Source: Clostridiales bacterium UBA1738 (lineage in GTDB: Bacteria > Bacillota > Clostridia > UBA1381). From it: DNA of 64,000 bases. The stretch lies in the NCBI GenBank assembly GCA_002315735.1, contig DCIA01000003.1, positions 1-64,000 on the forward strand. The letters run 5' to 3'. The position numbers were made by a program, and so were the translations under genes. The notes under the pieces were generated by a model that made no database searches, was not told the DNA's origin, and was given only the letters and a program-made list of their open reading frames with translations. Position 1 is the first letter of the stretch, and every line of letters starts with the position of its first letter. Shown piece after piece: positions 8,481 through 17,183 of this stretch.

Positions 8481-9361
8481 TATTTTGCTAATTCGTACAT
8501 TTTCAAAAGTTCATCTTTATCAAAGGTATATCTATTATCGCAAAACTGACATTCAACTTCGCATTTCCCGTCCTCGTCAATAATGCGCTTTAATTCCTCT
8601 TTGCCGATTGAAATTACTGCATCACGCATTCTTTTTTGTGAACATTTACATTTATATTTCGGCTCTACTGTTTGATTTTGAATCATCATATCAAATCCGT
8701 CGGTCAGGAAGAACAAAATATCCTCCGCGCTCATACCCTTTTCAAGCATTTCGGTTATTGGTGGAGCATTTCTAACCTTGTCTTCTATTGTTCCTGCCAC
8801 CTCTTCGCTCGCTCCCGGCATAAGCTGAATCATATATCCACCGGCAGAAATTGCCTTATTGTCCGTTCCAACCAAAACACCAAGTCCGATAGCCGTCGGA
8901 ATTTGGTCGCTTTTTGCAAAATAATAGGTCATATCTTCTGCAATTTCGCCCGTAACAATCGGAACTCGTCCGCAGTATGGTTCTTTTAAATCAAGGTCAT
9001 AAATAACTGCAAGTTCTCCCTTGCCAACCGCTTTTCCGACATCTAGTTTGCCTTTTTTGTTAAGTGGCAGTTCTACAAAAGGATTTACCGCATATCCGCG
9101 AACCTCCGATTTGCTATCCGTCACCGCAACGATATTCCCAAGCGGGCCGTCACCACGAAACTGAATGGTAACAGAATCCTTTTCATTTTTCAAGTTTTGT
9201 CCCATTATGGCGGCTATTGTTAGCGTTCTTCCAAGTGCTGCCGTTGCAATCGGGAAACTGTTGTGAGTTTTTTGAGCATCGTTTACAAGGTCGGTCGTTA
9301 TCGCAACAAAAACCCTTATCGTTCCGTCAATGCTCTGTCCTCTTATGATTATATCTGACAT
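8480..9361 (-). CDS. hslO: Redox-regulated chaperone Hsp33
   Basis: A 293-residue Hsp33, a cytoplasmic holdase switched on by oxidation. The zinc/redox switch is intact near the C-terminus: CKCSQKRM, then CQFCDNRY about 30 residues later. The N-terminal domain starts with the typical RVFVAITTDLVNDAQKTHN and has the GDGPLGNIVAV segment. It begins 1 nt after cdaR, with the ribosome site GGAG inside the cdaR end, so it is probably part of the cdaA-cdaR-hslO transcript. Confidence 0.94.
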   Translation of the reverse strand: MSDIIIRGQSIDGTIRVFVAITTDLVNDAQKTHNSFPIATAALGRTLTIAAIMGQNLKNEKDSVTIQFRGDGPLGNIVAVTDSKSEVRGYAVNPFVELPLNKKGKLDVGKAVGKGELAVIYDLDLKEPYCGRVPIVTGEIAEDMTYYFAKSDQIPTAIGLGVLVGTDNKAISAGGYMIQLMPGASEEVAGTIEDKVRNAPPITEMLEKGMSAEDILFFLTDGFDMMIQNQTVEPKYKCKCSQKRMRDAVISIGKEELKRIIDEDGKCEVECQFCDNRYTFDKDELLKMYELAK

Positions 9362-9362
9362 T

Positions 9363-10547
9363 TTATTCTCCTGCTTCTAATTTTACTGTCGCTGTATAGT
9401 TTTCATCTGTATCTATATCGTTAAGCGATATAATATCGATTTTTACTTCCTCTTCATCGGAAGTCATATTTTTCAAATCCACAAACGCCTCAACCTTTAT
9501 TTCTTCCGGATTTTCTATTGATTTTACAAGTATCAATTTTTCTTCCGGATCAATTATCGCTTTTTTGCCGTTTGGAACATTTTTTGCCATTATTTTTATT
9601 CTCATTGTGTGCGTTTGTTTTTGGATTATATCGCCTGTTAGTGTTATTACTCTTTCTTCTTCAGGAAGATATACCCCATCAGGAAGCACAATTTTTGCAG
9701 TAAGTTTATCCTCATTGTTTGACAAATCTACTACCGCCTCCAAATATTCGATTTGAATATTATCTTTTATCCCAACTTGGACAGTTTTTTTGTCAATCGT
9801 CTTAACCAAAACACCATAGTCTTTTCTGTTTTTACTGTCCAAAACAACTTTAATCGGGAGTTCTTTTCGATTATAAACATTGTTTTCAATACTAATGGTA
9901 TTATGACTCTTTTTTATAATATTGTCTTCTAAAATCAGATTGTCCTCTTCATCATATAGTTTATAAACACATTCTTGTGTGCTGAGTTTAGTAACATTTT
10001 CAATGTCAACATCAGCTTTGGCATATGCAATCTTATATATCACACTTTCTGCACCGGTTATTGTTACCGTTTTGTCATTCGAAATGGGTTCTACCGCTAA
10101 ATTAATATTCTTTTCACGATTTAACACATTTAGTTTTACCGGAATTTCCCTTGAAACAAGGCGTTCAACATCTAAGGTTACAGTGTTTACCCTTGATTTC
10201 ACAAGCGAAATGCCGTTTGAAAGATATGAATACCTAACTTCCACATCATTCTTGCCCACCGACTTTATTTTTGACACATCTGCCATAGCATAAATTGAGC
10301 CAAGAGATGCAATTACATTGCTTCTGTTTCCACGAATTACCACACTGATTTCAGGAAGTTGATTTTTGTTAACGATAACCAGACCACTATTATGAAGTGC
10401 TTCTTCTCCCTCAAAGGTAAGGTTAATTCCCATAACACTTTGGCTTATCACAGGGTCTTCCGTATAGGTGATTGCAAACCACAAAAATATCGCAATTATG
10501 CAAGATAAAATTTTTAGGAGCAGTTTATTGTTTTTAATTATTTTCAT
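9363..10547 (-). CDS. cdaR: YbbR-domain protein CdaR, partner of CdaA
   Basis: A 394-residue protein with one N-terminal membrane helix (about residues 8-26, LLLKILSCIIAIFLWFAIT) and several extracytoplasmic YbbR repeats, recognised by blocks such as REIPVKLNV and the downstream RKELPIKVVLD. CdaR binds and modulates the diadenylate cyclase CdaA in Firmicutes. The ATG overlaps the cdaA stop by 4 nt, the conserved arrangement. No glmM follows here, unlike in Bacillus; hslO takes that place. Confidence 0.88.
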   Translation of the reverse strand: MKIIKNNKLLLKILSCIIAIFLWFAITYTEDPVISQSVMGINLTFEGEEALHNSGLVIVNKNQLPEISVVIRGNRSNVIASLGSIYAMADVSKIKSVGKNDVEVRYSYLSNGISLVKSRVNTVTLDVERLVSREIPVKLNVLNREKNINLAVEPISNDKTVTITGAESVIYKIAYAKADVDIENVTKLSTQECVYKLYDEEDNLILEDNIIKKSHNTISIENNVYNRKELPIKVVLDSKNRKDYGVLVKTIDKKTVQVGIKDNIQIEYLEAVVDLSNNEDKLTAKIVLPDGVYLPEEERVITLTGDIIQKQTHTMRIKIMAKNVPNGKKAIIDPEEKLILVKSIENPEEIKVEAFVDLKNMTSDEEEVKIDIISLNDIDTDENYTATVKLEAGE

Positions 10548-11368
10548 TTTTCACTCCTCCAAAAATTAGATTTTTCACTATCAAAGGAGAATGCCTTGTT
10601 AAGTGCTGAACGAAGCGACTTTTCGGTTAAGTTTCTTGTCAAATTTCCATTAACTGCAATAGATATTTTGCCGGTTTCTTCGCTAACAGTTATAACAAGT
10701 GCGTCGGAAGCCTCGGAAATTCCAAGTGCCGCACGGTGTCTTGTTCCTAGTTCTCTTGATAGATTATCATTTGATGTTAATGGAAGAAAACAGCCTGCTG
10801 TATAAATTCTGTTTCCACGAATTATTACTGCCCCATCGTGAAGTGGTGTGTTTGGCACGAAGATGTTTTCCAAAAGTTCTGCACTTACATCAGCATTTAT
10901 TAAAGTACCTGTGCTGATTACATCGCCCAGTTTCGTTTCCCTTTCCATTACGATAAGTGCGCCTGTTTTTGTTGATGCCATCTTTACAGACGCTTTTACA
11001 ATCTCATCAATCGCCGCAGATTCGCTATTTATAGAACCTGCTGCAATATCAAAAATTTTGCCGACACGAGAACGGCCGACCTTTTCCAAAAGACTTCTAA
11101 GCTCGGGCTGAAAAATTACGACAATCGCAAACAGTCCTACCTGCATTGCGTTACGAAGAAGATAGTTAAGGGTATTAAGATGCCCCCACGAACTGATTTG
11201 CCAAATAAAGAAAATTATTATAATACCTTTTACAAGTTGTAAGGCTCTTGTTTCTTTTATTAGTTTTAAAAGGTAATAAACGATTATTGCAATAAGCAAA
11301 ATATCAATAATATCGGTCACCTTTAAAACCTTGAAAAAGCTTTGTATGTATATCAAAATCGAACTCAT
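10544..11368 (-). CDS. cdaA: Diadenylate cyclase CdaA
   Basis: A 274-residue membrane enzyme that makes the second messenger c-di-AMP from two ATP. Three membrane helices fill residues 1 to about 90. The DAC domain follows with the catalytic DGAVIIRG and GTRHRAALG motifs. The ATG at 11368 follows AGGAGGAAGATTTG; the TTG just before it is less likely. It is the first gene of the cdaA-cdaR pair. c-di-AMP controls potassium and osmotic balance and wall homeostasis in Firmicutes (family knowledge). Confidence 0.95.
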   Translation of the reverse strand: MSSILIYIQSFFKVLKVTDIIDILLIAIIVYYLLKLIKETRALQLVKGIIIIFFIWQISSWGHLNTLNYLLRNAMQVGLFAIVVIFQPELRSLLEKVGRSRVGKIFDIAAGSINSESAAIDEIVKASVKMASTKTGALIVMERETKLGDVISTGTLINADVSAELLENIFVPNTPLHDGAVIIRGNRIYTAGCFLPLTSNDNLSRELGTRHRAALGISEASDALVITVSEETGKISIAVNGNLTRNLTEKSLRSALNKAFSFDSEKSNFWRSEK

Positions 11369-11516
11369 CAAATCTTCCTCCTATATATATTATTTTTATT
11401 ATACAATATTTTGTATCGGTTTACTAGTCATTTTAGTTATTTTTTTTCAAAAATAGTTGTAGTTTTGCAAATTTTATGATAAAATTATGTCAAATATACT
11501 TTGGAGGAATTTTTTT

Positions 11517-12536
11517 ATGAAAAAAATAATCAGTTTAATGATGGCTCTAACACTTGTGCTATCACTTGCAACCTCAGTTTTTGCAGAATCAGAAGTAGGT
11601 ATTACTGTTGACGGAAGAACAATCACTTTCCGTGAAGATGTAGCCCCTACAATCATTAACGACAGAACATATGTTCCTGTAAGACGTGTTTTAGAGGCAA
11701 TGGGTGCGAAAGTTTCTTGGGTTGCCGAAACAAGAACTGTTAAAGTAAGTTCTGCTGACAACACAGTAAAACTTGACCTTACTATTGACAGCAAGGAAAT
11801 TTCAGTTTTGACATTCACAAGCATTCTAAATTCAGAACAATCAACAATCATATCAGATGTTGCGCCAATCATTTTAAATGACAGAACCATGCTTCCTATA
11901 AGAGTTGTTGCAGAAGCAATCGGTGCTAAGGTTGAATATGATGACGAAGCAAAGCTTGTTAACATCACAACAAAATATGCTAAAAGAGTAGCAGAAGTTA
12001 AGTATGATGCAGATACAACTTCCGGCGACTTTAAGGTTGAAGAAACAGTTTCAGAAGACCTTCCTAAACTTTCAATTTCAAGCGATACAAAAGATATAAA
12101 ACAAGGCGATACGGTTACTTTAAAGGTTAAGGTTTCAGACCTTGAAAAATTACATAAAGATGCTAAAATTTCAGGTTTAACATTCTGCCTATTCTATGAT
12201 CCGGAAAACTTTGATTTTGACGGATTTACACTAATTTCAAAAGAAGGCGAAACTTCACCGACTCTTTCAGCAAGTAATCCTACTTTCTATGACAACGGTC
12301 TTAAATTTGTTTATGTAAACACATACGATGCTTCATATGAACCTGCAAAAGATGGTACAATTGTAGAAATTAAATTCACTGCAAAATCTGAAAACGGCGG
12401 TTCTTTCAAGATTTCAAACGGTATTTCAGAAATCGGTTATGACTGTGAACTTCTATTATTAGAAAACGACGATGTGTCTTCACTTAGCAAATACACAGAG
12501 TTATTTGTTGATACAACACCTGTATTTGTAAAATAA
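11517..12536 (+). CDS. Secreted protein with copper-amine-oxidase-N stalk domain and cohesin-like domain
   Basis: A 339-residue exported protein. It begins with a signal peptide (about residues 1-24, cleaved near VFAES). Two stalk-type repeats follow, each with a P.I.NDRT.(V/L)P(V/I)R.(V/L).EA.GAKV signature (about residues 40-150). A C-terminal region of about 140 residues resembles a cohesin/carbohydrate-binding jelly roll (SISSDTKDIKQGDTVTLKV, FCLFYDPENFDFDG). No LPXTG, SLH or dockerin is visible, so attachment is unclear. The ATG at 11517 follows TTGGAGGAA. Possible roles are cell-surface scaffold or wall binding; the exact function is unknown. Confidence 0.7.
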   Translation: MKKIISLMMALTLVLSLATSVFAESEVGITVDGRTITFREDVAPTIINDRTYVPVRRVLEAMGAKVSWVAETRTVKVSSADNTVKLDLTIDSKEISVLTFTSILNSEQSTIISDVAPIILNDRTMLPIRVVAEAIGAKVEYDDEAKLVNITTKYAKRVAEVKYDADTTSGDFKVEETVSEDLPKLSISSDTKDIKQGDTVTLKVKVSDLEKLHKDAKISGLTFCLFYDPENFDFDGFTLISKEGETSPTLSASNPTFYDNGLKFVYVNTYDASYEPAKDGTIVEIKFTAKSENGGSFKISNGISEIGYDCELLLLENDDVSSLSKYTELFVDTTPVFVK

Positions 12537-12550
12537 TTATTTAAAGATTA

Positions 12551-12572
12551 AATGCACCCTGTTGGGTGCATT
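12551..12572 (+). terminator. Terminator of the stalk-domain gene
   Basis: AATGCACCC (12551-12559) pairs with GGGTGCATT (12564-12572), followed by a run of T. Confidence 0.85.
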
Positions 12573-12587
12573 TTTTGTGCAAAAAAA

Positions 12588-12618
12588 ATCGGAATAAGTG
12601 TTTTTCACTTATTCCGAT
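12588..12618 (-). terminator. Terminator of tRNA-Thr
   Basis: A 13-bp perfect stem (12588-12600 with 12606-12618) around a 5-nt loop, followed on the minus strand by eight T. It lies just beyond the tRNA 3' end. Confidence 0.85.
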
Positions 12619-12619
12619 A

Positions 12620-12695
12620 TGGAGCTAGTGGCGTGACTTGAACACGTGACCTGCGCATTACGAATGCGCTGCTCTACCAACTGAGCTACACTAGC
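12620..12695 (-). tRNA. tRNA-Thr (anticodon CGU)
   Basis: Read on the minus strand, a full cloverleaf folds. The 7-bp acceptor GCTAGTG/CACTAGC is present. The anticodon stem GCGCA/TGCGC has loop TTCGTAA, giving anticodon CGT for codon ACG. The TTCAAGT T-loop and an encoded 3' CCA (12620-12622) are present. The discriminator base is U. A strong terminator follows directly, so it is probably transcribed alone or as the end of an upstream unit. Confidence 0.95.
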
Positions 12696-12729
12696 GAATA
12701 TAAATGGGGAGAAATATTCTCCCCATAAA

Positions 12730-13173
12730 TTATGATAACAAATCTTTTGCAATTTCGTTAATCATTCTACCGTCAGCTCTGCCAACAGTCTTATTTTTAG
12801 CCTCTGCCATAACTTTTCCCATATCCTTAATAGAAGTAGCACCAAGATTATCAATAATTTCTTTAACGATAACTTGAAGTTCTTCACGGGTAAGTTGCTT
12901 TGGCAAATATTCCATCAAAACATCCATTTCCGCCTTTAATTCGGCGATTAAATCGTCTCGGCCACTCTTTTCATAATCGGGGAGAGAATCTTTGCGCTGC
13001 TTTAATTGCTTTGCAATAACTTCCAAAACTCCGTTATCATCAAGAGTTACCTTATTGTCCTTTTCAACTTGTAAAACTCCGGCTCTTACGAACTGAACTA
13101 CATTTTTACGGACTATATTTTTATCTTTCATTGCCGATTTTAAATCTTCGGCAAGTCTTTCTTTCAAGGTCAT
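12730..13173 (-). CDS. yqeY: GatB/YqeY domain-containing protein
   Basis: A 147-residue YqeY-type protein related to the tRNA-binding tail domain of GatB. It shows LKERLAEDLKSAMKDKN, KQRKDSLPDYEKSGRDDL and the C-terminal DMGKVMAEAKNKTVGRADGRMIN. Its cellular role is not firmly known; homologues are thought to touch tRNA or the amidotransferase system. It follows rpsU in the same direction, a conserved rpsU-yqeY pairing in Firmicutes, so the two are likely one transcript. Confidence 0.9.
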   Translation of the reverse strand: MTLKERLAEDLKSAMKDKNIVRKNVVQFVRAGVLQVEKDNKVTLDDNGVLEVIAKQLKQRKDSLPDYEKSGRDDLIAELKAEMDVLMEYLPKQLTREELQVIVKEIIDNLGATSIKDMGKVMAEAKNKTVGRADGRMINEIAKDLLS

Positions 13174-13185
13174 AACAATATTACC

Positions 13186-13362
13186 TTATTTGAACTTTCT
13201 CTTACGAGCAGCCTCGGATTTCTTTTTACGCTTAACGCTTGGCTTTTCGTAATGTTCACGCTTTCTAAGTTCTGACATAACTCCTGATTTTGCGCATTGA
13301 CGCTTAAATCTTCTAAGAGCACTATCTAATGATTCATTTTCTTTAACACGAACTTCTGACAT
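13186..13362 (-). CDS. rpsU: 30S ribosomal protein S21
   Basis: A 58-residue S21, a late-binding small-subunit protein near the mRNA anti-Shine-Dalgarno helix. The reading frame begins MSEVRVKENESLDSALRRF, then KRQCAKSGVMSELRKREHYE, and ends in a strongly basic tail KRKKKSEAARKRKFK. It uses the ATG at 13362, preceded by GGGAGGGAAATACAA. Its downstream neighbour is yqeY, as in Bacillus. Confidence 0.95.
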   Translation of the reverse strand: MSEVRVKENESLDSALRRFKRQCAKSGVMSELRKREHYEKPSVKRKKKSEAARKRKFK

Positions 13363-13502
13363 TTGTATTTCCCTCCCTCCGGCAAAACAATTTCCGGCTG
13401 TTTGATGGATAATATGGATATTATACCACTTTTTCTATTATAACTTATTTTTCCTATAATTGTCAAGGCATTTATAACATTTTTTAGAAAAGTGTTCATA
13501 TT

Positions 13503-13847
13503 TTAGCCGGCAGGCCACAAAAATTGTCTGCCGCCTGTTAAGTGAAAGTGCAAATGTTTTACTGTTTGTCCACCGTCTTCGCCACAATTATTTATTACAC
13601 GATATCCATTTTCAGCAAAACCCAACTCTTTTGCAATCTTCGGTACAACCTCAAAAATTCTTGCCACATACTTTGAGTTTTCTTCTGTTAATTCATTTGC
13701 AGATGAAATATGAATTTTTGGCACAATCACAATATGATACGGCGCTTGAGGCTCAATGTCGTTAAAAGCATAAACCATATCATCTTCGTACACTTTTGTT
13801 GACGGAATTTCTCCTTTTATAATTTTGCAAAATAAACAATCTTCCAT
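13503..13847 (-). CDS. HIT-family nucleotide hydrolase
   Basis: A 114-residue Hint-like HIT protein, a small dimeric enzyme that cleaves nucleoside phosphoramidates such as AMP-lysine. The CLFCKIIKGEIPS start is typical, and the histidine triad appears as VKHLHFHLTGGRQF near the C-terminus. The ATG at 13847 is chosen because GGAGG precedes it; the in-frame ATG at 13862 lies over that site. It follows nth directly in the same direction. Confidence 0.92.
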   Translation of the reverse strand: MEDCLFCKIIKGEIPSTKVYEDDMVYAFNDIEPQAPYHIVIVPKIHISSANELTEENSKYVARIFEVVPKIAKELGFAENGYRVINNCGEDGGQTVKHLHFHLTGGRQFLWPAG

Positions 13848-13862
13848 TTTAAATTCCTCCAT

Positions 13863-14495
13863 TTATTTTCTTTTATATTCTTTACATAAATCTTTTAGCA
13901 TACATTCTTCGCACTTTGGGCTTCTTGCTATACAAATAAGCCTTCCGTGGCAGACAAGACGATGACAAAATTCCAGCTGCTCTTTTGGCTCAATTATTTT
14001 TATTAAGTCCTTTTCAATCTTTGGTGGCGTATCGTTTGCAGTAAGACCAAGCCTTTTTGAAAGGCGCATACAATGTGTGTCAACTACCACTGCAGGTTTT
14101 TTAAAAATATCACCCAAAATAAGATTTGCAGTTTTTCTGCCGGTACCTGCAAGGCTTAAAAGGTCTTTCATATTATCAGGAACTTCCCCACCAAAGTCGG
14201 ACAAAAGCCTATTTGCACAAGCAATTATATTTTTTGCCTTATTCCTATAAAATCCGGTAGAATGAATATCTCGACAAAGCTCCTCATAATCTGCCATTGC
14301 AAACGACTCTATCGTAGGATATTTCAAAAACAACGACTCTGTCACAATATTAACTCTTGCATCGGTGCATTGAGCTGCAAGCTGTGTTGCAATGAGAAGC
14401 TCAAATGCAGAATTATAATTAAGAGTACACGAAACATCAGGATAGAGTTTTTTTAATATTTTTACAATTTCTGTAGCACGCTCTTTTCTTTTCAT
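13863..14495 (-). CDS. nth: Endonuclease III
   Basis: A 210-residue DNA glycosylase/AP lyase that removes oxidised pyrimidines. The helix-hairpin-helix LSLAGTGRKTANLIL carries the catalytic Lys and VDTHCMRLSKRLGL the catalytic Asp. The C-terminal [4Fe-4S] motif is visible as C(x6)C(x2)C(x5)C in CIARSPKCEECMLKDLC. Length fits the family. The HIT gene follows within a few bases. Confidence 0.95.
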   Translation of the reverse strand: MKRKERATEIVKILKKLYPDVSCTLNYNSAFELLIATQLAAQCTDARVNIVTESLFLKYPTIESFAMADYEELCRDIHSTGFYRNKAKNIIACANRLLSDFGGEVPDNMKDLLSLAGTGRKTANLILGDIFKKPAVVVDTHCMRLSKRLGLTANDTPPKIEKDLIKIIEPKEQLEFCHRLVCHGRLICIARSPKCEECMLKDLCKEYKRK

Positions 14496-14557
14496 AATTA
14501 TTGCTCCTTAGTATAGTTACATTATATCTTTTATTTGTATAAAATTCAATAAAAATA

Positions 14558-14586
14558 TTGCAAAATTTACAAAAAGATGTTATACT
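14558..14586 (+). promoter_or_regulatory. Promoter of the Wzz/tyrosine-kinase pair
   Basis: TTGCAA (14558-14563) and TATACT (14581-14586) are separated by 17 bp, about 30 nt before the TTG start of the downstream gene. Confidence 0.6.
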
Positions 14587-14617
14587 AAAATAGAATACAT
14601 ATGTAGGAGATGATTTT

Positions 14618-15310
14618 TTGAACGAAAGAATAGAACTTGCCGATATTATAGATATGATGATACGCCGCTGGTGGATTTGGGCGGTTTGCGCCGTTGCATT
14701 TAGTATATTAGCTTTCATCTATACCGAAATTTTTGTTGACCCTATGTATAGATCAACCGGTTCTGTTTATGTTAATGCACAAAGAACCCAAAATGTCGAT
14801 ATCACAGCAGGTGAAATGAGTTCATCTCAAACGCTTGTTGTAACATATAGCGAAATTTTAAAAAGAAGATCATTTCTATCACAAATTTCAGAAGATTTGG
14901 AAAACAGGTATTCTCCTGATGAATTGGCCGGAATGATTTCTTATGCTGCTGTTAATAAAACAGAAATTATGGAGGTCTCTGTTTCGGGAAAAGTTCCGCA
15001 AGATGTATATGATATTTGTCACAGCGTTTTACTTCATGCTCCTGACGAATTGATAAGGGTTGTTAATGCCGGTTCTGTAAAAATTCTTGAAGATGGTCAA
15101 GTTCCTAATGTGCCATATTCTCCGATTGTAAAAAGAGATACTCTAATCGCTTTCCTTGCCGGAATGCTAGTCGGAGCAGGAATTATCTTCTTACTTGAAC
15201 TGTTTGATACCAGAATAAAAACGAGAGATGATATAATTAATAAATATCCGGAACCACTACTTGGTGAAATTCCGGAAGTTATGCCAATAGAGGAGGTTTC
15301 GATTAAGTAA
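14618..15310 (+). CDS. Wzz/CapA-type polysaccharide co-polymerase, kinase activator
   Basis: A 230-residue membrane protein of the chain-length determinant family, the activator of bacterial tyrosine kinases. It has two membrane helices, about residues 17-40 (WWIWAVCAVAFSILAFIYTE) and 175-197, with an extracellular domain between them. The Wzz proline-rich motif PNVPYSPIVKRD precedes the second helix. The start is TTG at 14618 after TAGGAGATGA. It overlaps the kinase gene by 1 nt. No glycosyltransferases, flippase or polymerase genes are nearby, so this is an orphan pair. Confidence 0.82.
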   Translation: MNERIELADIIDMMIRRWWIWAVCAVAFSILAFIYTEIFVDPMYRSTGSVYVNAQRTQNVDITAGEMSSSQTLVVTYSEILKRRSFLSQISEDLENRYSPDELAGMISYAAVNKTEIMEVSVSGKVPQDVYDICHSVLLHAPDELIRVVNAGSVKILEDGQVPNVPYSPIVKRDTLIAFLAGMLVGAGIIFLLELFDTRIKTRDDIINKYPEPLLGEIPEVMPIEEVSIK

Positions 15311-16338
15311 TGAATATCATGAAACTAGTCGGTGATTTCAATATCAGAAAAGCAAACCACCGCTCCGAAGCATCAACTATAAGGCGTGTCAGCACAGTTA
15401 TTAATGATAAATCCACTTTTTTAGTAAGAGAAGCATATAATTCTGCAAGAACAAACATTATTTATTCCCTTACTCAGCAAGAAGAAGGCGGAAAAAAGAT
15501 TTTGATAACAAGTGCGAGTCCCCACGAAGGTAAAACGACAACCTGTCTAAATCTTGCAATTACCTTTGCTCAAACAGAGGCAAAAGTCTTAATAATAGAC
15601 GCCGACCTTAGAAAACCCAGAATTAACCGTCATCTTTCTATTGACAGACAAAACGGTCTTTCTGATTATTTGTGTGGACTTATTTCTCTTGACGAAGCAA
15701 TAAAAAAATGTCCAAATCATAATCTTGATTGTATTACATCAGGTCAAATTCCTCCAAACCCAACAGAACTTTTGTCATCATCAAAAATGGGAGAGCTTTT
15801 GACCGAACTTGCAAAAAGATATGATTATATTTTCCTTGATTCACCGCCTATCACTGTCGTTTCAGAAGCAATGGTTATGTCAAAATATGTTTCAGGCGTA
15901 ATTTTAGTTGTAAGACAAAATTCTACTATACACGAATCAATAAAAAGAGCAAAAACTATTCTTGATATGGCAAATGTAAAACTTTTAGGATTTATTCTAA
16001 ACGATGTTAACCCTTCAAGATATGGCTACGGAAGTGGATATGGCAGATATTCATACAGAAGGTCTTATGGTTATAGCTATGGTAACTATGGTAACGGTGG
16101 TTATGGTTACGGATATGGTTATGGTTACAGCCACAGATACGGCAAGAGTTATGGCTATGGTAAGGGGCAGTATGGTTATGGCTATGGCTATAAAAAATAC
16201 GGCGACTATACTACCAAAAAATACGGTGACAACGAGGGTAGCGATACTTTGCCGACAGTTACAGAACCTAAGAAGATTTCTCTATTTAAGAAAAAAGAAA
16301 AACCGGAAAAACCACAAAAAGAAAACAAAAAGAAATAA
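15310..16338 (+). CDS. BY-kinase (CpsD/CapB-type tyrosine kinase) with long Tyr/Gly-rich tail
   Basis: A 342-residue cytoplasmic bacterial tyrosine kinase that works with its Wzz-like activator. The kinase core (about residues 35-235) has Walker A SASPHEGKTTT, Walker A' LIIDADLRKPR and Walker B YIFLDSPP. Typical CpsD/CapB proteins end soon after with a short tyrosine cluster. Here residues of about 238-306 form a low-complexity tail with about 23 tyrosines, mostly GY repeats, followed by a Lys-rich end. The tail is the likely autophosphorylation site. The kinase class is firm; its substrate is unknown. Confidence 0.85.
   Translation: MNIMKLVGDFNIRKANHRSEASTIRRVSTVINDKSTFLVREAYNSARTNIIYSLTQQEEGGKKILITSASPHEGKTTTCLNLAITFAQTEAKVLIIDADLRKPRINRHLSIDRQNGLSDYLCGLISLDEAIKKCPNHNLDCITSGQIPPNPTELLSSSKMGELLTELAKRYDYIFLDSPPITVVSEAMVMSKYVSGVILVVRQNSTIHESIKRAKTILDMANVKLLGFILNDVNPSRYGYGSGYGRYSYRRSYGYSYGNYGNGGYGYGYGYGYSHRYGKSYGYGKGQYGYGYGYKKYGDYTTKKYGDNEGSDTLPTVTEPKKISLFKKKEKPEKPQKENKKK
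16018..16215 (+). repeat. Tandem Gly-Tyr coding repeat
   Basis: Degenerate 6-bp repeats of the form GGTTAT/GGCTAC/GGATAT encode the kinase tail. Codon choice varies between copies, so the repeat looks maintained at the protein level rather than freshly expanded. Replication slippage could change tail length between strains. Confidence 0.75.
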
Positions 16339-16341
16339 CAA

Positions 16342-16376
16342 AAAAAAGACTGTGAATTTGCTCCACAGTCTTTTTT
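16342..16376. terminator. Bidirectional terminator
   Basis: A 13-bp stem AAAAAAGACTGTG (16342-16354) pairs with 16364-16376 around a 9-nt loop, between the convergent kinase and yebC genes. Confidence 0.85.
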
Positions 16377-16383
16377 GTTATCT

Positions 16384-17118
16384 TTATTCAGCATCTTCCG
16401 GCATATCCCAGTTATGATAAACATCTTGAACATCGTCATCGTCGTCAAGATTATCAAGCAATCGTTGCATCAAAACGATTTGGCTTTCGTCTGTTAATTG
16501 TGTCATTGTTTGCGGCACCATTGAAACTTCTGCTGACGATAAAGTATATTTTGCTTCCAACGCATCACGAACAATATGGAAAGACGATGGGTCGGTTGTG
16601 ATTTCAATACAATCTTCTTCAACCGTTAAATCCTCAGCACCTGCTTCTAATGCATCCATCGTTATTTCGTCTTCATCTATTCCGTCGTTTTCAATGATTA
16701 TAACACCCTTTTGGTCAAACATAAAGCTTACACAACCGTTTGTTCCAAGGTTTCCGCCAAACTTGTCAAAATAATGACGAACATTTGCGGCTGTTCTGTT
16801 TCTGTTATCCGTAAGGGTATTTACAATAACTGCAACACCGCTTGGGCCATAGCCTTCATAAACAACTGTTTCGTAATTATCACCATCTGTTGAACCTGCC
16901 GCCTTCTTGATAGTACGAGCAATGTTATCATTTGGCATATTAGCTGCCCTACCCTTTGCAATAGCATCTTTAAGTGATGAGTTATTGTCCGGGTCCGGAC
17001 CTCCTGCCTTTACTGCAACTAAAATTTCACGAGAAATTTTTGTAAATATTTTTGCTCTTTGAGCATCATTTGCACCCTTTTTTCTTTTAATGGTACTCCA
17101 TTTTGAATGTCCTGACAT
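16384..17118 (-). CDS. yebC: YebC/PmpR family protein
   Basis: A 244-residue YebC-family protein, annotated historically as a transcription regulator and more recently linked to translation of difficult proline-containing sequences (TACO1 family). The diagnostic start MSGHSKWSTIKRKKGANDAQR and the KEIxxAVKxGGPDP-like block are present. The ATG at 17118 follows GGGAGAAGACTT; an upstream in-frame start at 17154 lacks the conserved terminus and was rejected. The C-terminus is acidic (DNLDDDDDVQDVYHNWD), as usual. Confidence 0.93.
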   Translation of the reverse strand: MSGHSKWSTIKRKKGANDAQRAKIFTKISREILVAVKAGGPDPDNNSSLKDAIAKGRAANMPNDNIARTIKKAAGSTDGDNYETVVYEGYGPSGVAVIVNTLTDNRNRTAANVRHYFDKFGGNLGTNGCVSFMFDQKGVIIIENDGIDEDEITMDALEAGAEDLTVEEDCIEITTDPSSFHIVRDALEAKYTLSSAEVSMVPQTMTQLTDESQIVLMQRLLDNLDDDDDVQDVYHNWDMPEDAE

Positions 17119-17183
17119 AAGTCTTCTCCCTTCAACTTCAAAAATTGATGCCAAACGACATCAATTTTTAAAAGATATATTAA

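Noticed and set aside
11474..11968. 164-residue antisense frame over the stalk-domain gene
   Set aside because: Composition mirrors the sense repeats; no ribosome site and no family.
16004..16417. 137-residue frame in the second frame of the kinase tail
   Set aside because: It is the frame-shifted reading of the Gly-Tyr repeat (Met/Thr-rich) and overruns the terminator.
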